NCBI RefSeq assembly: GCF_030253575.1
Contig: NC_080568.1
Coordinates: 26,291,501 to 26,355,500, forward strand
Source of the DNA: Rhododendron vialii
Taxonomy: Eukaryota; Streptophyta; Magnoliopsida; Ericales; Ericaceae
DNA length: 64,000 bases
Direction: 5' to 3'
Part shown: positions 46,076 to 59,108 of the stretch, one piece after another
How the letters are laid out: each line of letters begins with the position of its first letter
Numbering within the stretch: position 1 is the first letter of the stretch
Made by a program: the position numbers and the translations under genes
Notes under the pieces: model-generated
Seen by the model: the letters and a program-made list of their open reading frames with translations, nothing else
Told to the model about the DNA's origin: nothing
Database searches by the model: none

Positions 46076-47225
46076 TGAGTAACATTTTTCTCTTGTTTTT
46101 AATCCAAACCAAAACCGAAACCCCTGCACATGGTCCCAATAAATTTTCTTTATCTATCTTTTTCCACTCATTACATTTTAAAATCTCCCTCAAAACCCAA
46201 ACTGAATATATTTTCGAAAAATTGAAAACCCAACCGTAAAAATACTAAAACCGACCGAAATGGCTAAAAATGTAGTGGTTCGATCAGTAGGTTCAGTTTT
46301 TCGGTTAAAAATTTCGTCCGTAAACAAAATAAAAAGATAAAACAATATTAAGTATCATCAAATTGGCCGGACAAGGATCCACAAAAATTCATACGTGAGC
46401 TTGGAGTACTCGAATTCTTTAGAGCATCTTTATTAGATATTTCAAGAGTTAGTATCAAAGTTTTACTTTGCACATTATATACACTTGAAAATTTAAAGAG
46501 GAAGTTTCTGCAGTGCACTCTAAAAGATTATTGAAGCCACAATATTTTATTAAATTTAATATGTTTATGGTTTTATTGAATTAAATGTAAAATGATTCGT
46601 CTTTTACATTACAATTTTTTTTACCACTCTTCTTAATTGCTTAATTACTTTAATTCTATTTTTCCTTAAAAAAACATTGTCTATATAACCGTATGGTATG
46701 TCATAACTTTTTATTTTATATCTTCAACTTAAATACTTATTATACATTTCTCTGCCTTGGAAGGGTTGTCGCCCTAGTTCTTTTTATTATTTGCTGCACC
46801 ACTTGATAAAATTACTATTTTGTGTAGGTAATTAGGTGATTGGCCGAGAAATTGGGATCGTTCAACTTTTGGAAAATTTTGTAAAATTCAAGTTCAAGTT
46901 ATTGAAAAAAAAACAAAACAAGGAAAGAAAGATAAGAGATGAGATGAGATGAGATTTTTTTTTAATCATGAAAAATGTGCAAAATGAGTTTATATAGTTG
47001 GATATATATAAGAACATAACAATATTTTGGTATTTTTGAAAAGAGAGAAGAAATTTGAAGGGTGATTTCAAATTAGTTGCTGTGTTTGCTTCTCTTTTAG
47101 AAAAATATTTTTCAAAAGATTCTCCCTTGATTTTATTTACTTCCAATTATTTCTCTCTCTATCTCTCTCCATTTATTACTCTTACTATTTTTTCAAAAAA
47201 AAATTCAAAAAGTGTTCCAAATTAG
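46076..47225. other. Intergenic, nothing recognised
   Basis: AT-rich, with a gatgagatgagatga run at about 46936. Possible left end of a MITE at 46420 (ttagagcatctttattaga) lacks a partner. No gene recognised. Confidence 0.5.
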
Positions 47226-47229
47226 GAAG

Positions 47230-47400
47230 AGAATAAATTCTTTACATCGCCGGTGTAAACATTTTGTTTCCTCCAAATCAATTGCATTGCGACACGTGTC
47301 AAAACAGTGGTCCCAATTAATAAAACATGGCGACGTGGCGCAACGCAATTGATTTGAAAGAAACAAATATTTACACCAGCGGTGTAAAGAATTTATTCTC
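47230..47400. mobile_element. Short hairpin MITE (tttacacc-ggtgtaaa family), copy 2
   Basis: gagaataaattctttacat at the left and the inverted gtaaagaatttattctc at the right make a well preserved terminal repeat. Inner arms (aaatcaattgcattgcgaca and tggcgcaacgcaattgattt) are also inverted. Better preserved than copy 1. Confidence 0.8.
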
Positions 47401-47435
47401 AATTAAGAAAAGAGAATTGTTAAAGAACATAAACC

Positions 47436-47590
47436 CAAGGTGTAGCGCAGTTGGTTGATCAGTCAGGATAGAAGGGTTTATCTCCTTGAGGTCCCGGATT
47501 CGACTCTCTTACGCTATCAAAAAGCCATTGGGACCACCCCATACACGTAGAAACCCTTTGAATTAGTAAAGGTTGGTGGAGGGCTGAAGA
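47436..47590 (+). mobile_element. tRNA-derived SINE-like element, second family
   Basis: A-box tgtagcgcagttggttgat and B-box-like cccggattcgactc are separated by about 40 bases, followed by the body ggttggtggagggctg. Distinct from the 41.8-kb SINE family. Confidence 0.5.
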
Positions 47591-47789
47591 TTTTCGTTCA
47601 AATTGCTCGGTTCCATCGGTTGATTCGGTTTTTCCGGTAAAAATTTTCATCCCTAGATCGCCCTCTTTTGACATTGAATTGACAAAACACGGCCGACCAA
47701 AAAGTCTATTCCTCTGTGATGGTACAGCGCCGTAGTGTCTTGTCGTGTTCCATTATTTATGGGTTTCAACATTACATATGCCAGGACCA

Positions 47790-47797
47790 TGACGTCA
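47790..47797. promoter_or_regulatory. Palindromic TGACGTCA upstream of NIMIN copy 3
   Basis: tgacgtca (47790-47797) lies about 640 bases before the aligned start of copy 3, in sequence homologous to the copy 1 and copy 2 promoters. It is a full TGA-bZIP palindrome, so the promoter of the dead copy kept this site. Confidence 0.45.
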
Positions 47798-48188
47798 GTT
47801 TACGTTACCAATAAATAATGTTAAGAGACACAACATCGACGACACCTGCGCATGTTGCACGCATGAGTGGTGGTTGCAAATAGCTTCAAAAGCGATTGTT
47901 CTCTCGTTATCAATCATTTAAGGCTTGCTTGTTTTGAGTTTTGAAGGAGGTTTGAGTAGAGAGAGATAGATAGAAAAAAATGCATTTGGGATCGTGCGCA
48001 AAAATTTTAAAGCTCCCAAATGAACAAGCTCTCAGTCTCACGCAGACGGGTGTCATTTATTTTGATAGAGTGTTGCGTTCCTAACATTTTTGTTACATTA
48101 CCCCTTTGCCTTAACAGAGAGTCTGTGTGTCGTTGACCACAAAACAAGGAGAGATACTTTGTGTAAAACCAAAGTCATTTAAAAGGAA

Positions 48189-48357
48189 AATTATTCGATG
48201 CCCTTAGGGCACTATGTGAGTACCGCTACACAATGTCCCAAATTTTTTTTCTACCATATATTGTGGTTCACACCACAAAGTGTGTGGAACCCTTGCAAAT
48301 ATATGGTCAAAAAGAGTTTGGGGCACCGCTTCTTAATGTCTAGGGACATGGAATAAT
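48189..48357. mobile_element. Hairpin MITE in the TATA/leader region of NIMIN copy 3
   Basis: Left end attattcgatgcccttaggg and right end tctagggacatggaataat are inverted. Copies 1 and 2 have an unbroken catttaaagagag at this place; in copy 3 catttaaaagg precedes the insertion and atttaaagagagaaag follows it, so the TATA-like word is found on both sides. Confidence 0.65.
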
Positions 48358-48430
48358 ACATTTCATATTTAAAGAGAGAAAGACTTTAGACTTGAATATT
48401 TTTGTGAGGTTTTGGTTGATGAGAGTGGGG

Positions 48431-48655
48431 ACGGAGGGGGAAAAGAAGAGGAGGAGGGCAGAGGACAACAAAGTTGTTGGTGGCGGGAGGAGGAGGAAGG
48501 AGAGAGAGGCGGAAGCGGAAGGGATGCCAACAAACGAAAGAGGTGTACGAGTTCTTTGCTATCGTACGGAGGATGCAAGTGGCAGTCAAACACTTCAAAA
48601 AGGCGGTAGTAGCGCGGCAAGCGCCGCCGGTCATGAGTTGACGATGAGGTGTGAT
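48431..48655 (+). pseudogene. NIMIN2-like copy 3, decayed
   Basis: Homologous to copies 1 and 2 but broken in three ways. The start codon position reads ACG (48431-48433), although an in-frame ATG four codons earlier remains. One extra base in the cgaaagag run at 48535-48541 shifts the frame just inside MPT-E-VDEFF, so the sequence beyond reads YEFFAIVRRMQVAVKHFKKA only in the next frame. Homology stops near 48655, before the EVLAGVNG block, so the EAR tail is absent. The open frame ends in unrelated sequence at 48682. With a MITE in its promoter region as well, it is very unlikely to make a functional NIMIN. Confidence 0.9.
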
Positions 48656-48782
48656 CGGTGTTACCGTATAAAAAATAATTGATAAAAAAACAATTACTAC
48701 TACTCAAATGAATAGTGATAAGTATTCCGACTATCGATCCACATGGATTGATTATAAAGTTGAGTTATAGTAATTTCAATTA

Positions 48783-49018
48783 CTCCCTCTGTCTCAATTT
48801 ACTTGTCCCAGTTCTATTCTAACTGGATTAAAAAACTAGTTATATCTTTAAAATGGTAATAAATTTCATATCCAATATGAATCTTGTTTGATATATCTCG
48901 ATTTGTTTTATAATTCAATTTTTACGAAATCACCTAAAACATTATACATTACAAGATATAATTAATTGAAAAATGACACAAACTTCTAAAAATGACAAGT
49001 AAATTGGGACGGTGGGAG
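48783..49018. mobile_element. Stowaway-like MITE
   Basis: TA-flanked; ends ctccctctgtctcaattta and taaattgggacggtgggag are inverted. It starts about 130 bases after the last homology to NIMIN copy 3. Confidence 0.85.
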
Positions 49019-51382
49019 TAGTTTCTATATTAATCCAAGAAACAGATTAATTGATTATTGTTGGTTTCTTAGGATTATTGAAAAGTAATTAAGGCGATTA
49101 AAATGTAGAAAAAAATTGATGGAAAAAAGCTCTAGGATTTCAAACATACCCTTCCCGCTCGTAACCCTAAATATGTTTCAATTGTAGGTCAACTATTTGA
49201 ATCACTCTGGATATAGCAGGATGGCAAGCCATGGCGATATCTCCTGAGAATTATTTGTGAATCACTAATCAGCGTGGACTATCTCCGCCTATCACAAACT
49301 TTCTCAAATCAAGCACATACTGTCTCATCGGCATGAAGCCTTTTACGTAGTATAATCCATCCAAGCAGTTATCACAAAACAATTAACAACTGTTGTACAA
49401 ATGTGCATAAAACCTAGAAATTCATGCACAAGATTTGATGGAAAGAATTAATATTGTAAACAAATCCTCAAAAGTCATATATACAACCAAAATTCGAATG
49501 GTTGAAACCTAAATCAAAACATATATGATGTTACTCAAAGTGCGAGTTTCATCTACACCCTAAACGAGGGTTTAGCCGGCTATCGAAAGAAGTGAATCGG
49601 ATGATGTTGGATTAATCTCCATACTCAAAAGAACGATTTTCTTCTGGTCTTTTTCCGCCACTGTCACGATGCCCACGGCCAGAACTCAATTCCCTGTTCA
49701 AGTCCTGATGTCGGTAGGCATCATTCTGCATATAGGGTTTTAAGGCATGAGTTACATAAAGGCCCTTTGGACGTTGTTTGTTTGACTTAACCCAGTTGGA
49801 AAATTGATTTTCGAGCTTCACTTTTATACGCAAGCGCTTCACTTTGTACTTGGATACGTTAAAAGTAGAGCGTCTGCGTACAAAAATAGAGCGCTAAAAT
49901 CAGCTTCCGCAAGTATAATAAATTTGAAGAGAGGACACAACAGTACTTAAAATGTCCTTGTAAATTTAGTGATTAAAATGCGCAAGTATAATTCTAATTT
50001 CTAAGTATTAAATAGTTTAATTTCTTATGGTGTCGTAGATTTATACATTTGTTTGGGGAAAAACTACAATATACATCCCTTGTTGGGTGTGTATCATATG
50101 CACCCCTAAAAATGTTGTGAATTATGGAGAAAATTTTACGAATCGTATTGCTAAAAAGTTATGAATCATATAAAGGTTACGAGATAAACTAAATGAATTA
50201 TAATGAAAATGTTACGAATCGTACTGCTGAAAGGTTATAAATTCTAGAACAAAGTTACGAAACACACTAAAATGTTATGAATGAACCATAAAATAGGTGT
50301 ATATGGTACATCATTTTAAGGGGTGTGTATTGTAAATTTTTTTCCCATTTGTTTGATGTGTTATATATGTTGTTTATGGAAACGCATTACTCTAAAGAAC
50401 ACTAGAAGTAGGATGAGACTCTTTCGATTTGTTGGGTCTTTCTTATCGTCTCATATGAAGTTTTTTCAACTTTGATTTATATTTTTAAATTTTTTCGATT
50501 CCTCCTTGTCGGGACAAAAAATACTATGTAAAAAATGCATCCAAAACTTGTAAAGATTAAAAGAAAGCAATAAATTAAAAAAACTGTGCCAGAAAGTTCA
50601 TAAAAAGTTAGGCCGAACTCACTCCATTCTTTTTGAATTAATCCGTATACCGGACTCTTTTAAGTCTTACTTTAAAGGGCTTTTAAGTCTTATTATATAC
50701 ATATATTTTTCATGCTTTTTAAGTCTTCTTTCAAAAGGGCTTCTAAGTCTTATTATACACATATATTTTTTATCTTCTTTGTAATTTGGTCTTATGATAT
50801 GACACCGTCGAGTGGTCTTTGGAGTTCATGGGCGGCCCGATAAATAGAGGGCCGGCCTTGTTGACTCCATAATCGTGGGGAGAGGGAGGGAAATAATTTG
50901 TTTTCCATTTTTTATGTTCCTATATAAGACATGCGATCATAAGAAATAGTATATAGTATCCTTTGCTTCGTAGTTGGAATTAAAAAGTTGGGAATCCACG
51001 GTTCATAGACGAAGGTGTGTTCCACCAACTAAAATAAGTACTTATTTGATGTTTTTCAAGTAAGTACTTATTTTTTGAATTAAATGTAATGTATTATAAG
51101 AGAATGACCTGTTTCGTAAAACGAGAAATAAATATTTAAAAAATAAAAACCTTAGCGGAACGGGACTGAACTGTTTCATCTTTTTCAATAGTGCAAAGAA
51201 AAACATATTCTACTCTAACATAGGGAATTGGAGATGGCCGGGTCGGTAGGGTATGAAATTACCACCACCATTAATTGGCTTACCACTTATGTTGCGCGCA
51301 CCTATTTCAATGGCATGTTAAGAGTTTTCCTTTAGAAACAAAGAAAGCTAGACGTAGCCCGCTCTTAAGTATATATTAATTA
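49019..51382. other. Intergenic, nothing recognised
   Basis: AT-rich. 50060-50340 repeats atgttacgaatc- and aaatgttatgaa-type words. About 50640-50770 has a duplicated agtcttattata.acatatattttt segment about 70 bases apart. 49840-49910 resembles 35600-35700 (shared aaaatcagtt/aaaatcagct and crtctgcg-like words). No gene recognised. Confidence 0.45.
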
Positions 51383-51597
51383 CTTTCTTCATCTCAGATT
51401 TTTTGTTCGGTCCGCAAAATAGAGTGTTAAAAATAATATAATTTTTGCAAGAAAAAATCAAAAGTTTTTCAACAACTTACTAGATATCAATGAATATTTT
51501 TAATTTGTGAAAAAAGTTTGAATTTTTTCTTGAAAAAATTGCATTATTTTTAACACTCCGTTTTGTGAATAGAATAAATAATTTGGGACGGAGGAAG
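51383..51597. mobile_element. Stowaway-like MITE
   Basis: TA-flanked; ctttcttcatctcagatttt at the left and aatttgggacggaggaag at the right are inverted with some divergence. Inner arms tgcaagaaaaaatcaaa and tttgaattttttcttg pair. Confidence 0.8.
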
Positions 51598-52222
51598 TAG
51601 CTTGAAAGCAAGGGAAGAGCTACTCTGGCCACAACTAAAAAAATCACTTGGATTATAAATAATCTAAATTAGCTATGCAATCTCTCCTTTCTAGTATAAT
51701 TTTACCAGTCTACCTTTTATATTATGACCTTCCGTTAACAGAGTTAGCAATTTACTGTTATGGATAGATTAGGGGTGTCATTCTTCAGTTTTAAAGTTTA
51801 GAGGGTGTGAGTGATACAAGCCTATATATGAGGAGGTGTATGTATAATTTATCCTTTTCACTTTCTTTTTTTTTGGGATCATTTGTAGGATACAGTTGCA
51901 CAATGACACTGTGTGCCATTAAACGATATTGTAGCGATAATATCTTGAATTATAGTAGTAACTAGTATTAGTCCGTATCTACGCCACTACGCATCCCGGT
52001 TGGAAGGGGATGACAGTTGTGTGATTTAGGTGAAAACCATGAGCACTTAACCGGAAAGTAGGAGGATGCATTACAGTCTTTGGATCAAATGAATCTAAGC
52101 CGTTCCAACAACTTGTCCCAACACCCTTCTGTTTTACAATAGAGATTCTTTAGTTTATCAAAGCCATTCGATAATTAATGACTGTATTTATTTGAAAAGA
52201 AATCATCCTACAAAATAATATA
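51598..52222. other. Intergenic, nothing recognised
   Basis: About 625 bases of AT-rich DNA between two Stowaway-like MITEs. No frame, RNA gene or repeat stands out. Confidence 0.5.
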
Positions 52223-52460
52223 CTCTCTCCGCCCGAAAATTACACTCCTAGCTAGGTCACCACAAAAAGGTGTGTAATTTTTTACTTTTGTGCATAATTT
52301 TTGAATTTCATAGCACTAATTTTAATATATATCTCAATAAAAAGTTCTTTAAATTGTTATGAAGAAATTCAAAAATTAAGTTATCTATGAAAGTTTTTTT
52401 TTTTAATCCAAACATTATATGCCTTTTCAATATTGGACTATAATTTTGGGACGGAGGGAG
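52223..52460. mobile_element. Stowaway-like MITE
   Basis: TA-flanked; ctctctccgcccgaaaatta and ataattttgggacggagggag are inverted. Located about 0.5 kb upstream of the HMA gene. Confidence 0.85.
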
Positions 52461-52952
52461 TATGTCTTATAGGTTCAACATTCCTTCGATTCCTAGCTTC
52501 GCTCCTGCATGCAAGGTCGGCGCGCGAATGAACAAAAAACAAAGACTTGCCCTTTTTTGTTAAGCTAAAAAGGCCTTTACAAACAAGAAAGGTATGCTTT
52601 GCTGCAGTATATGCATAATTAAACAATGTAAAGAAGACAAGAATTTTCTCCAGAATTCTCTCCATACTCTTAAGAATCAGATTCTACACCAAAAAACAAT
52701 CATATTTACAAAGGATTCGAAACATGAAACCAGCTTGCAATCTTCCGTGCATATATACATATATATTGTGTGTGTATATATATAAGATTCGATCCCATTG
52801 TTGCGTTTTGTTATATATTCCGATCCCTTTATCATCATAGGACCTACCGACACCGTTGGTAAAACAAATCATAGGATATATATTAATATAGGACCAACAA
52901 TGACAGATAAGGTAATTTAATTAGTTTCACAGCTAGTGCAAATTAAGGAATC

Positions 52953-54871
<1,919 letters not shown>

Positions 54872-55222
54872 TTAGTAGTATATACTACTGGAATCCAATG
54901 TCCCCAACCACAACCAGATTGCAACTTGTAGTTTGTTTTTAACAACATACCAAAGATCATACTATATTGTTGAACTCTCTTGGCACTTAATTACATTTCT
55001 CTCTTCATTCGGAGCATTTGTTTTTTCGAGAAATATTCAATGATATAAAGTGGATTAATCTCATTAAATAGCGTCACTCCTCAATGTAAATCCTGACGTT
55101 GCCACTGATCCAAAAGTTATATGAAGAGTTATCTAGATGTTATGAATTCAAGACTAATGTTGTGAATCCTTATGCAAAACGTTAAGAATTCAAAGCGATT
55201 AAAGAGATGCATATCGAGCATA

Positions 55223-55385
55223 CCCAAGCTTGGTGAAGTTGGTTGTCTCGTGTCTCCTCAGTGGAGGCCTGAGTTCGAGCCCCAAAAGGGACGGCTTTGG
55301 GGTTCAGGGTTATGGACAGCCTCTGAACCCCTTGTTGACTAATATACTAACACACTCGTTAACCCATGTTGATGTATAAAGTATG
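55223..55385 (+). mobile_element. tRNA-derived SINE (copy of the 41.8-kb family)
   Basis: The A-box is degenerate (cttggtgaagttggttg) and the B-box gagttcgagcccc is good. Body words ggggttcagggttatggaca, ctgaacccc and tgttgatgtataaa match the 41821-42005 copy in order. Confidence 0.7.
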
Positions 55386-55823
55386 ACCGGGGGATGTATA
55401 TCGTGCATACCAGAATAGGGGTGGTGCAGCATTTTCCAAATTGATTCGCCAGAATTGACAAATTCAACAACAAATTGAGTTTAAAAATAAGCACATTCAT
55501 TCAGCTTTGTTAATTTGCAGAAGAAGAGATGAAAGATTTGGGGTTTATAGGATCTTCTACTGCCAATGAGTTGAAACAATAAAAAATTGGTCTTAGGTCC
55601 ACTATAGAGAACTTGTAACCCAGTTAGTCCACTTCTAATGTTTGTAACCCCTCTAGTCCACTAATATAGTTTGGTAAGGCATTAAGTCCACTTTTTTTTA
55701 AAAAGAAATTATCCGAAGACAAAATTACCCTCCTATATAACCAGTCATAAGAGAGAAACCCTAGAGGGGTTACAAACAGATCTGGAGCACGCCTCTTTCT
55801 CTCCCTCTCTCTCTCAATTTTGC

Positions 55824-56053
55824 AGAACCAAGCCGCCCAACCCGTCGGCTTCGACTCCCAGCGCTCCAACAAGACCAACTCCTTTTACGCCCCCGTCGCC
55901 GATCCACCACCCACGTTCAACGGTGCCGAGTTTTCCCCCGAGTACGAGGAGGTCGCCGTTCAACCGTGCCGAGTTTTCCCTCGAGAAAATGAATCAGCAA
56001 ATCCTAGAGAAGCTACTCTCGGAACGACGACGGTTGACTCTGTCAAGGTCTAA
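55824..56053 (+). pseudogene. GC-rich exon-like segment inside the TIR element, unrecognised
   Basis: After a good acceptor (caattttgcag) an open frame of about 76 codons begins NQAAQPVGFDSQRSNKTNSF and ends at 56053. The segment is clearly more GC-rich than its surroundings, like a host exon. It contains an internal duplication: cggtgccgagttttccc and ccgtgccgagttttccc about 50 bases apart. The family is not recognised. A captured gene fragment is the simplest reading; a 5' piece of a transposase gene is the alternative. Confidence 0.4.
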
Positions 56054-56879
56054 GCTCTTCTAAATTCAAACCTCCGTATACTTTATGTCTCTGATTTTTT
56101 TCCTTTGAAGTAGTATGTCGTAGTCCTAGATGTGTAATCGTCCTTAGGGCTGCTACCGAACTGGGTCGGTTGCGAGCAACTCGAGGCTCGGCTCGATTGT
56201 AGATGCTCTGCAATAACGTCTCGTTTCAGTAATTGAACCGAGTTATGAGGATAGTTTTTGAACAAGCCGAACACTTTAAAGCTCGGCTTTATTGATTTTG
56301 CTTTTAACAGACACTTCGTATTATGGTACATATCCAATTCGAGGAAGTCTGAATTTGAAGCACATTATTGTACAGAGATAATGTTGGCGACTAAGGAGGT
56401 GTTTGGGAGCCAAGTATTGTTTAGATTTTGAATTTGTATCGTACGTTATAGAGTTTTTGGATTATAATCAGAATCTTTAAAGGTATTAGGATAATAACGT
56501 GCAGAGCAGATCTTTTGTCTGTTTAACTTTTAGTTCCAAGTTATGAACTATTGAGTTTTTAACTACAGGGTCTCATATCATGCATCATTTTGTCTGCTGA
56601 TTCATTTTTCAGTTACCCTTCTTCCATCAGCAATCTTTCTTCTCCTTCCATCAGCAATCTTTCTTCTCCGACTTGCTTCCGAAATATTTGGAGTTTTTTG
56701 AATAAATATATAAGATTATGTGTGTTTTTTCTAAGGCTAGACATATAAGATTGGAACAGGTTGTGTTTTTTGAAAAAAAATATAAGATTATATGTGTATT
56801 TTTCATGTCACAAAAAAAAAATATTTTTGTGTGTTTTTGTTATTTAATGTCATTGTTTTAAAAACATTCTTAGTTAGAG

Positions 56880-57347
56880 AGAGATATAATAATATATAAC
56901 GTTATATTATTATATATAACATTCTAGATTAGAAATATTTTATGTTATTTAATAAAGAGAACATATAACATTATATATTACTTTTTGTACCATGTAACAT
57001 TATATATGACCTTTAGTCATATATAACAATATATACTCTGTTGTTGATCACTTATTGAATTGGTCCACGTAGCGGCCTCTCCAACTTATACGAGAAAATA
57101 TGTGATTTGAAACTCGGTTCGCGATGTAGTTTGGTTATAGATGATCTTCTCTACTAAGACATATATATGTTATATGTGATAATTTGCCCTTGGTACCTAA
57201 TTTTGTCCAGTAAAATTTCAAAACAAAGGACCTAATAACGTTATATATTCTCTTATTGAATTGGTCCGCGCAGCGATCTCTCAAAAACACATATGGATAT
57301 ATCCATATATGATTATATATGGTTATATAAGAATATTTCTGACCATA

Positions 57348-57378
<31 letters not shown>

Positions 57379-58910
57379 GGTTATAACGTTATAGAGTTAG
57401 GTTCCGGTAAGGGATCCCTCATTTTATTAAAATGCGGGACTCTCCTTCCCGATTGAATTTCGATGATCCGAGCCGCTCAAAGTGATCAAAACATGATTTT
57501 AAGGGTCCCCGTGAGAAATCAGCAAAAAAAATGACCGGGAAGGGCTTCATCCGAGCAGTTTTCATTGAACGGTTCAAAAAAAACTGCTCGGATGACGCCC
57601 TTCCCGGTCATTTTTTTTGCTGATTTCTCGCGGGGACCCTTAAAATTACATTCTGCACACATTGAACGGTTCGGATTTTCAAATTTTGATCGGGAAATGA
57701 AAGTCCCTCATTTTAACAAAATGAGGGATCCCTCACTTGAAAATTCTTCTAACGTTATATATATATATATATATGAGCTTGTATTGACATAAAAAAAATA
57801 TTTCAATTTGCATAGAGAATATATAACGTTGTATATGAAATTTTGTCCTGTAAAATTCAAAAAAAAAAAAAAGAGGAACTAATAACGTTATATGTTTTCT
57901 TATTGAATAGGTCTGCGCAACGACCTCTCAAAAGCACATATGGATATATCCATATATTATCAGAAGCAAGTCGAAGAGGCCGCTGCGCGGACCAATTCAA
58001 TAAGTGATGGACAACGGAGCATATAACGTTATATGTGAAATTCTGTCATGTGTAATATGTATTTTTCCTAGGGTTAGATATATAATATTATATCTCGTTT
58101 TTGAGATATATTAATGTTGTTTATGTTGTTTTGAATATGTATATATGTAAATATAGAGATTATGGGAATGCTATTCGGAGGCAGAAAATCACAAATTTTG
58201 AAGGATTCGATGAGGATTTTGATGAAGAAACAGTGAAAAAATGAAGCTCAACCCTCTCTGGCCTCATCAACATTCAACTTGGGATTCAAGGCGCAACTGA
58301 AAAAAAGGATAATGGTGGCATGATATGTAGTGAACATATAATGTTATTTTTTGAGATATATAATATTGTTGAAAAGATATGATGTTGTTTTGAGAACTTA
58401 TATTTTATATGTCATGTTTTGTGAGACTTAGAGCTACAGAAACTCATATATAATGTTATATATTCTGTTTTTTGTGAGATTTAGAATTACAAAAGCTAAC
58501 ATATAATGTTATATGTTCTGTTTTATTTTTTTGTGAGATTCAAAGTTGCAGAAACTCAAATATAATATTATATGTTCTATTTTTTTTGGGCGATATTTAA
58601 ATATTCAAAAACTCACATATAATGTTATATGTTTTATATGGACCAACATATAACATTAAAAACCAAAAACAAGAAAAATCAAACGGAAATTTTGCATGTT
58701 AGAAAATTTTTGCCACATATAATGTTGTATGTTAGAAAATTTTTATCACTCATATAACGTTAAAAAATCAATACAAGAAAAATAGGAAAAACAAAAAGAG
58801 AAATTTGTCACGTATATAACGTTAAATGTTAAGTGTAGCGGGTTCAATAAAAAAATCGAGAAAAATAAAAAAATACGTTTTTTGTTATACATATAACGTT
58901 ATATGTGGCG
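56880..58910. repeat. Dispersed TATAACGTTATA / TATAATGTTATA palindrome array
   Basis: The 10-14 base palindromes ataacgttat, ataatgttat and variants recur roughly 20 times or more, for example near 56897, 56967, 57235, 57383, 57752, 57885, 58022, 58450, 58502, 58620, 58735, 58816 and 58892. A second module, ggtccgcgcagcgacctctc and variants, recurs at about 57062, 57265 and 57911 and in inverted form at about 57978, often next to acatatggatatatcc. Confidence 0.8.
57393..57749. mobile_element. Foldback (long-hairpin) MITE, copy 3, with 9-bp target duplication
   Basis: Near-identical by eye to the 21.5-kb copy. A hairpin of about 357 bases whose arms meet near 57565 (cagttttcattgaacggttc). TAACGTTAT flanks both ends (57384-57392 and 57750-57758). 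A 9-bp duplication is typical of Mutator-type elements. The surrounding region is rich in this same word, so part of the match could be coincidence. Confidence 0.85.
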
Positions 58911-59108
58911 CGGCGGCGGCGGCAGTGGCGGCTTGCTTGCAACAAAAACGAAAAAAAATGAAAAATATATATTTTCGTGTTAGCCAAACAAGGCCCTTGT
59001 TTCTTAGGTGGGGTATTTTTGTCATTAAAATTATTAGTGGACTTAGTGGGTTATGAAACTTAGAAGTGGACTAGATGGGTTTGAAAAGTGCTATAATGGA
59101 CTTATGAA

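Larger units (their letters stand above)
55590..59105. mobile_element. 3.5-kb terminal-inverted-repeat element (MULE-like), palindrome-rich
   Basis: The left end (ttaggtccactatagagaac.., 55594 on) and right end (read inverted from 59105: ataagtccattatagcactt..) match for about 75 bases, sharing tagtccacttctaa and agtccactaat. Weaker similarity continues inward through gacaaaattaccc. AAAAATT occurs at both outer edges, so a short or diverged target duplication is possible. Long terminal repeats with captured-looking host sequence near one end suggest a Mutator-like/Pack-MULE element. No transposase was recognised. The interior is dominated by the TATAACGTTATA palindrome and holds a nested foldback element. 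Confidence 0.65.

Noticed and set aside
48392..48682. Intact third NIMIN gene from the in-frame ATG at 48419
   Set aside because: The frame leaves the NIMIN reading frame at the extra base near 48538 and lacks the DEFF core and EAR tail, so it is treated as a pseudogene.
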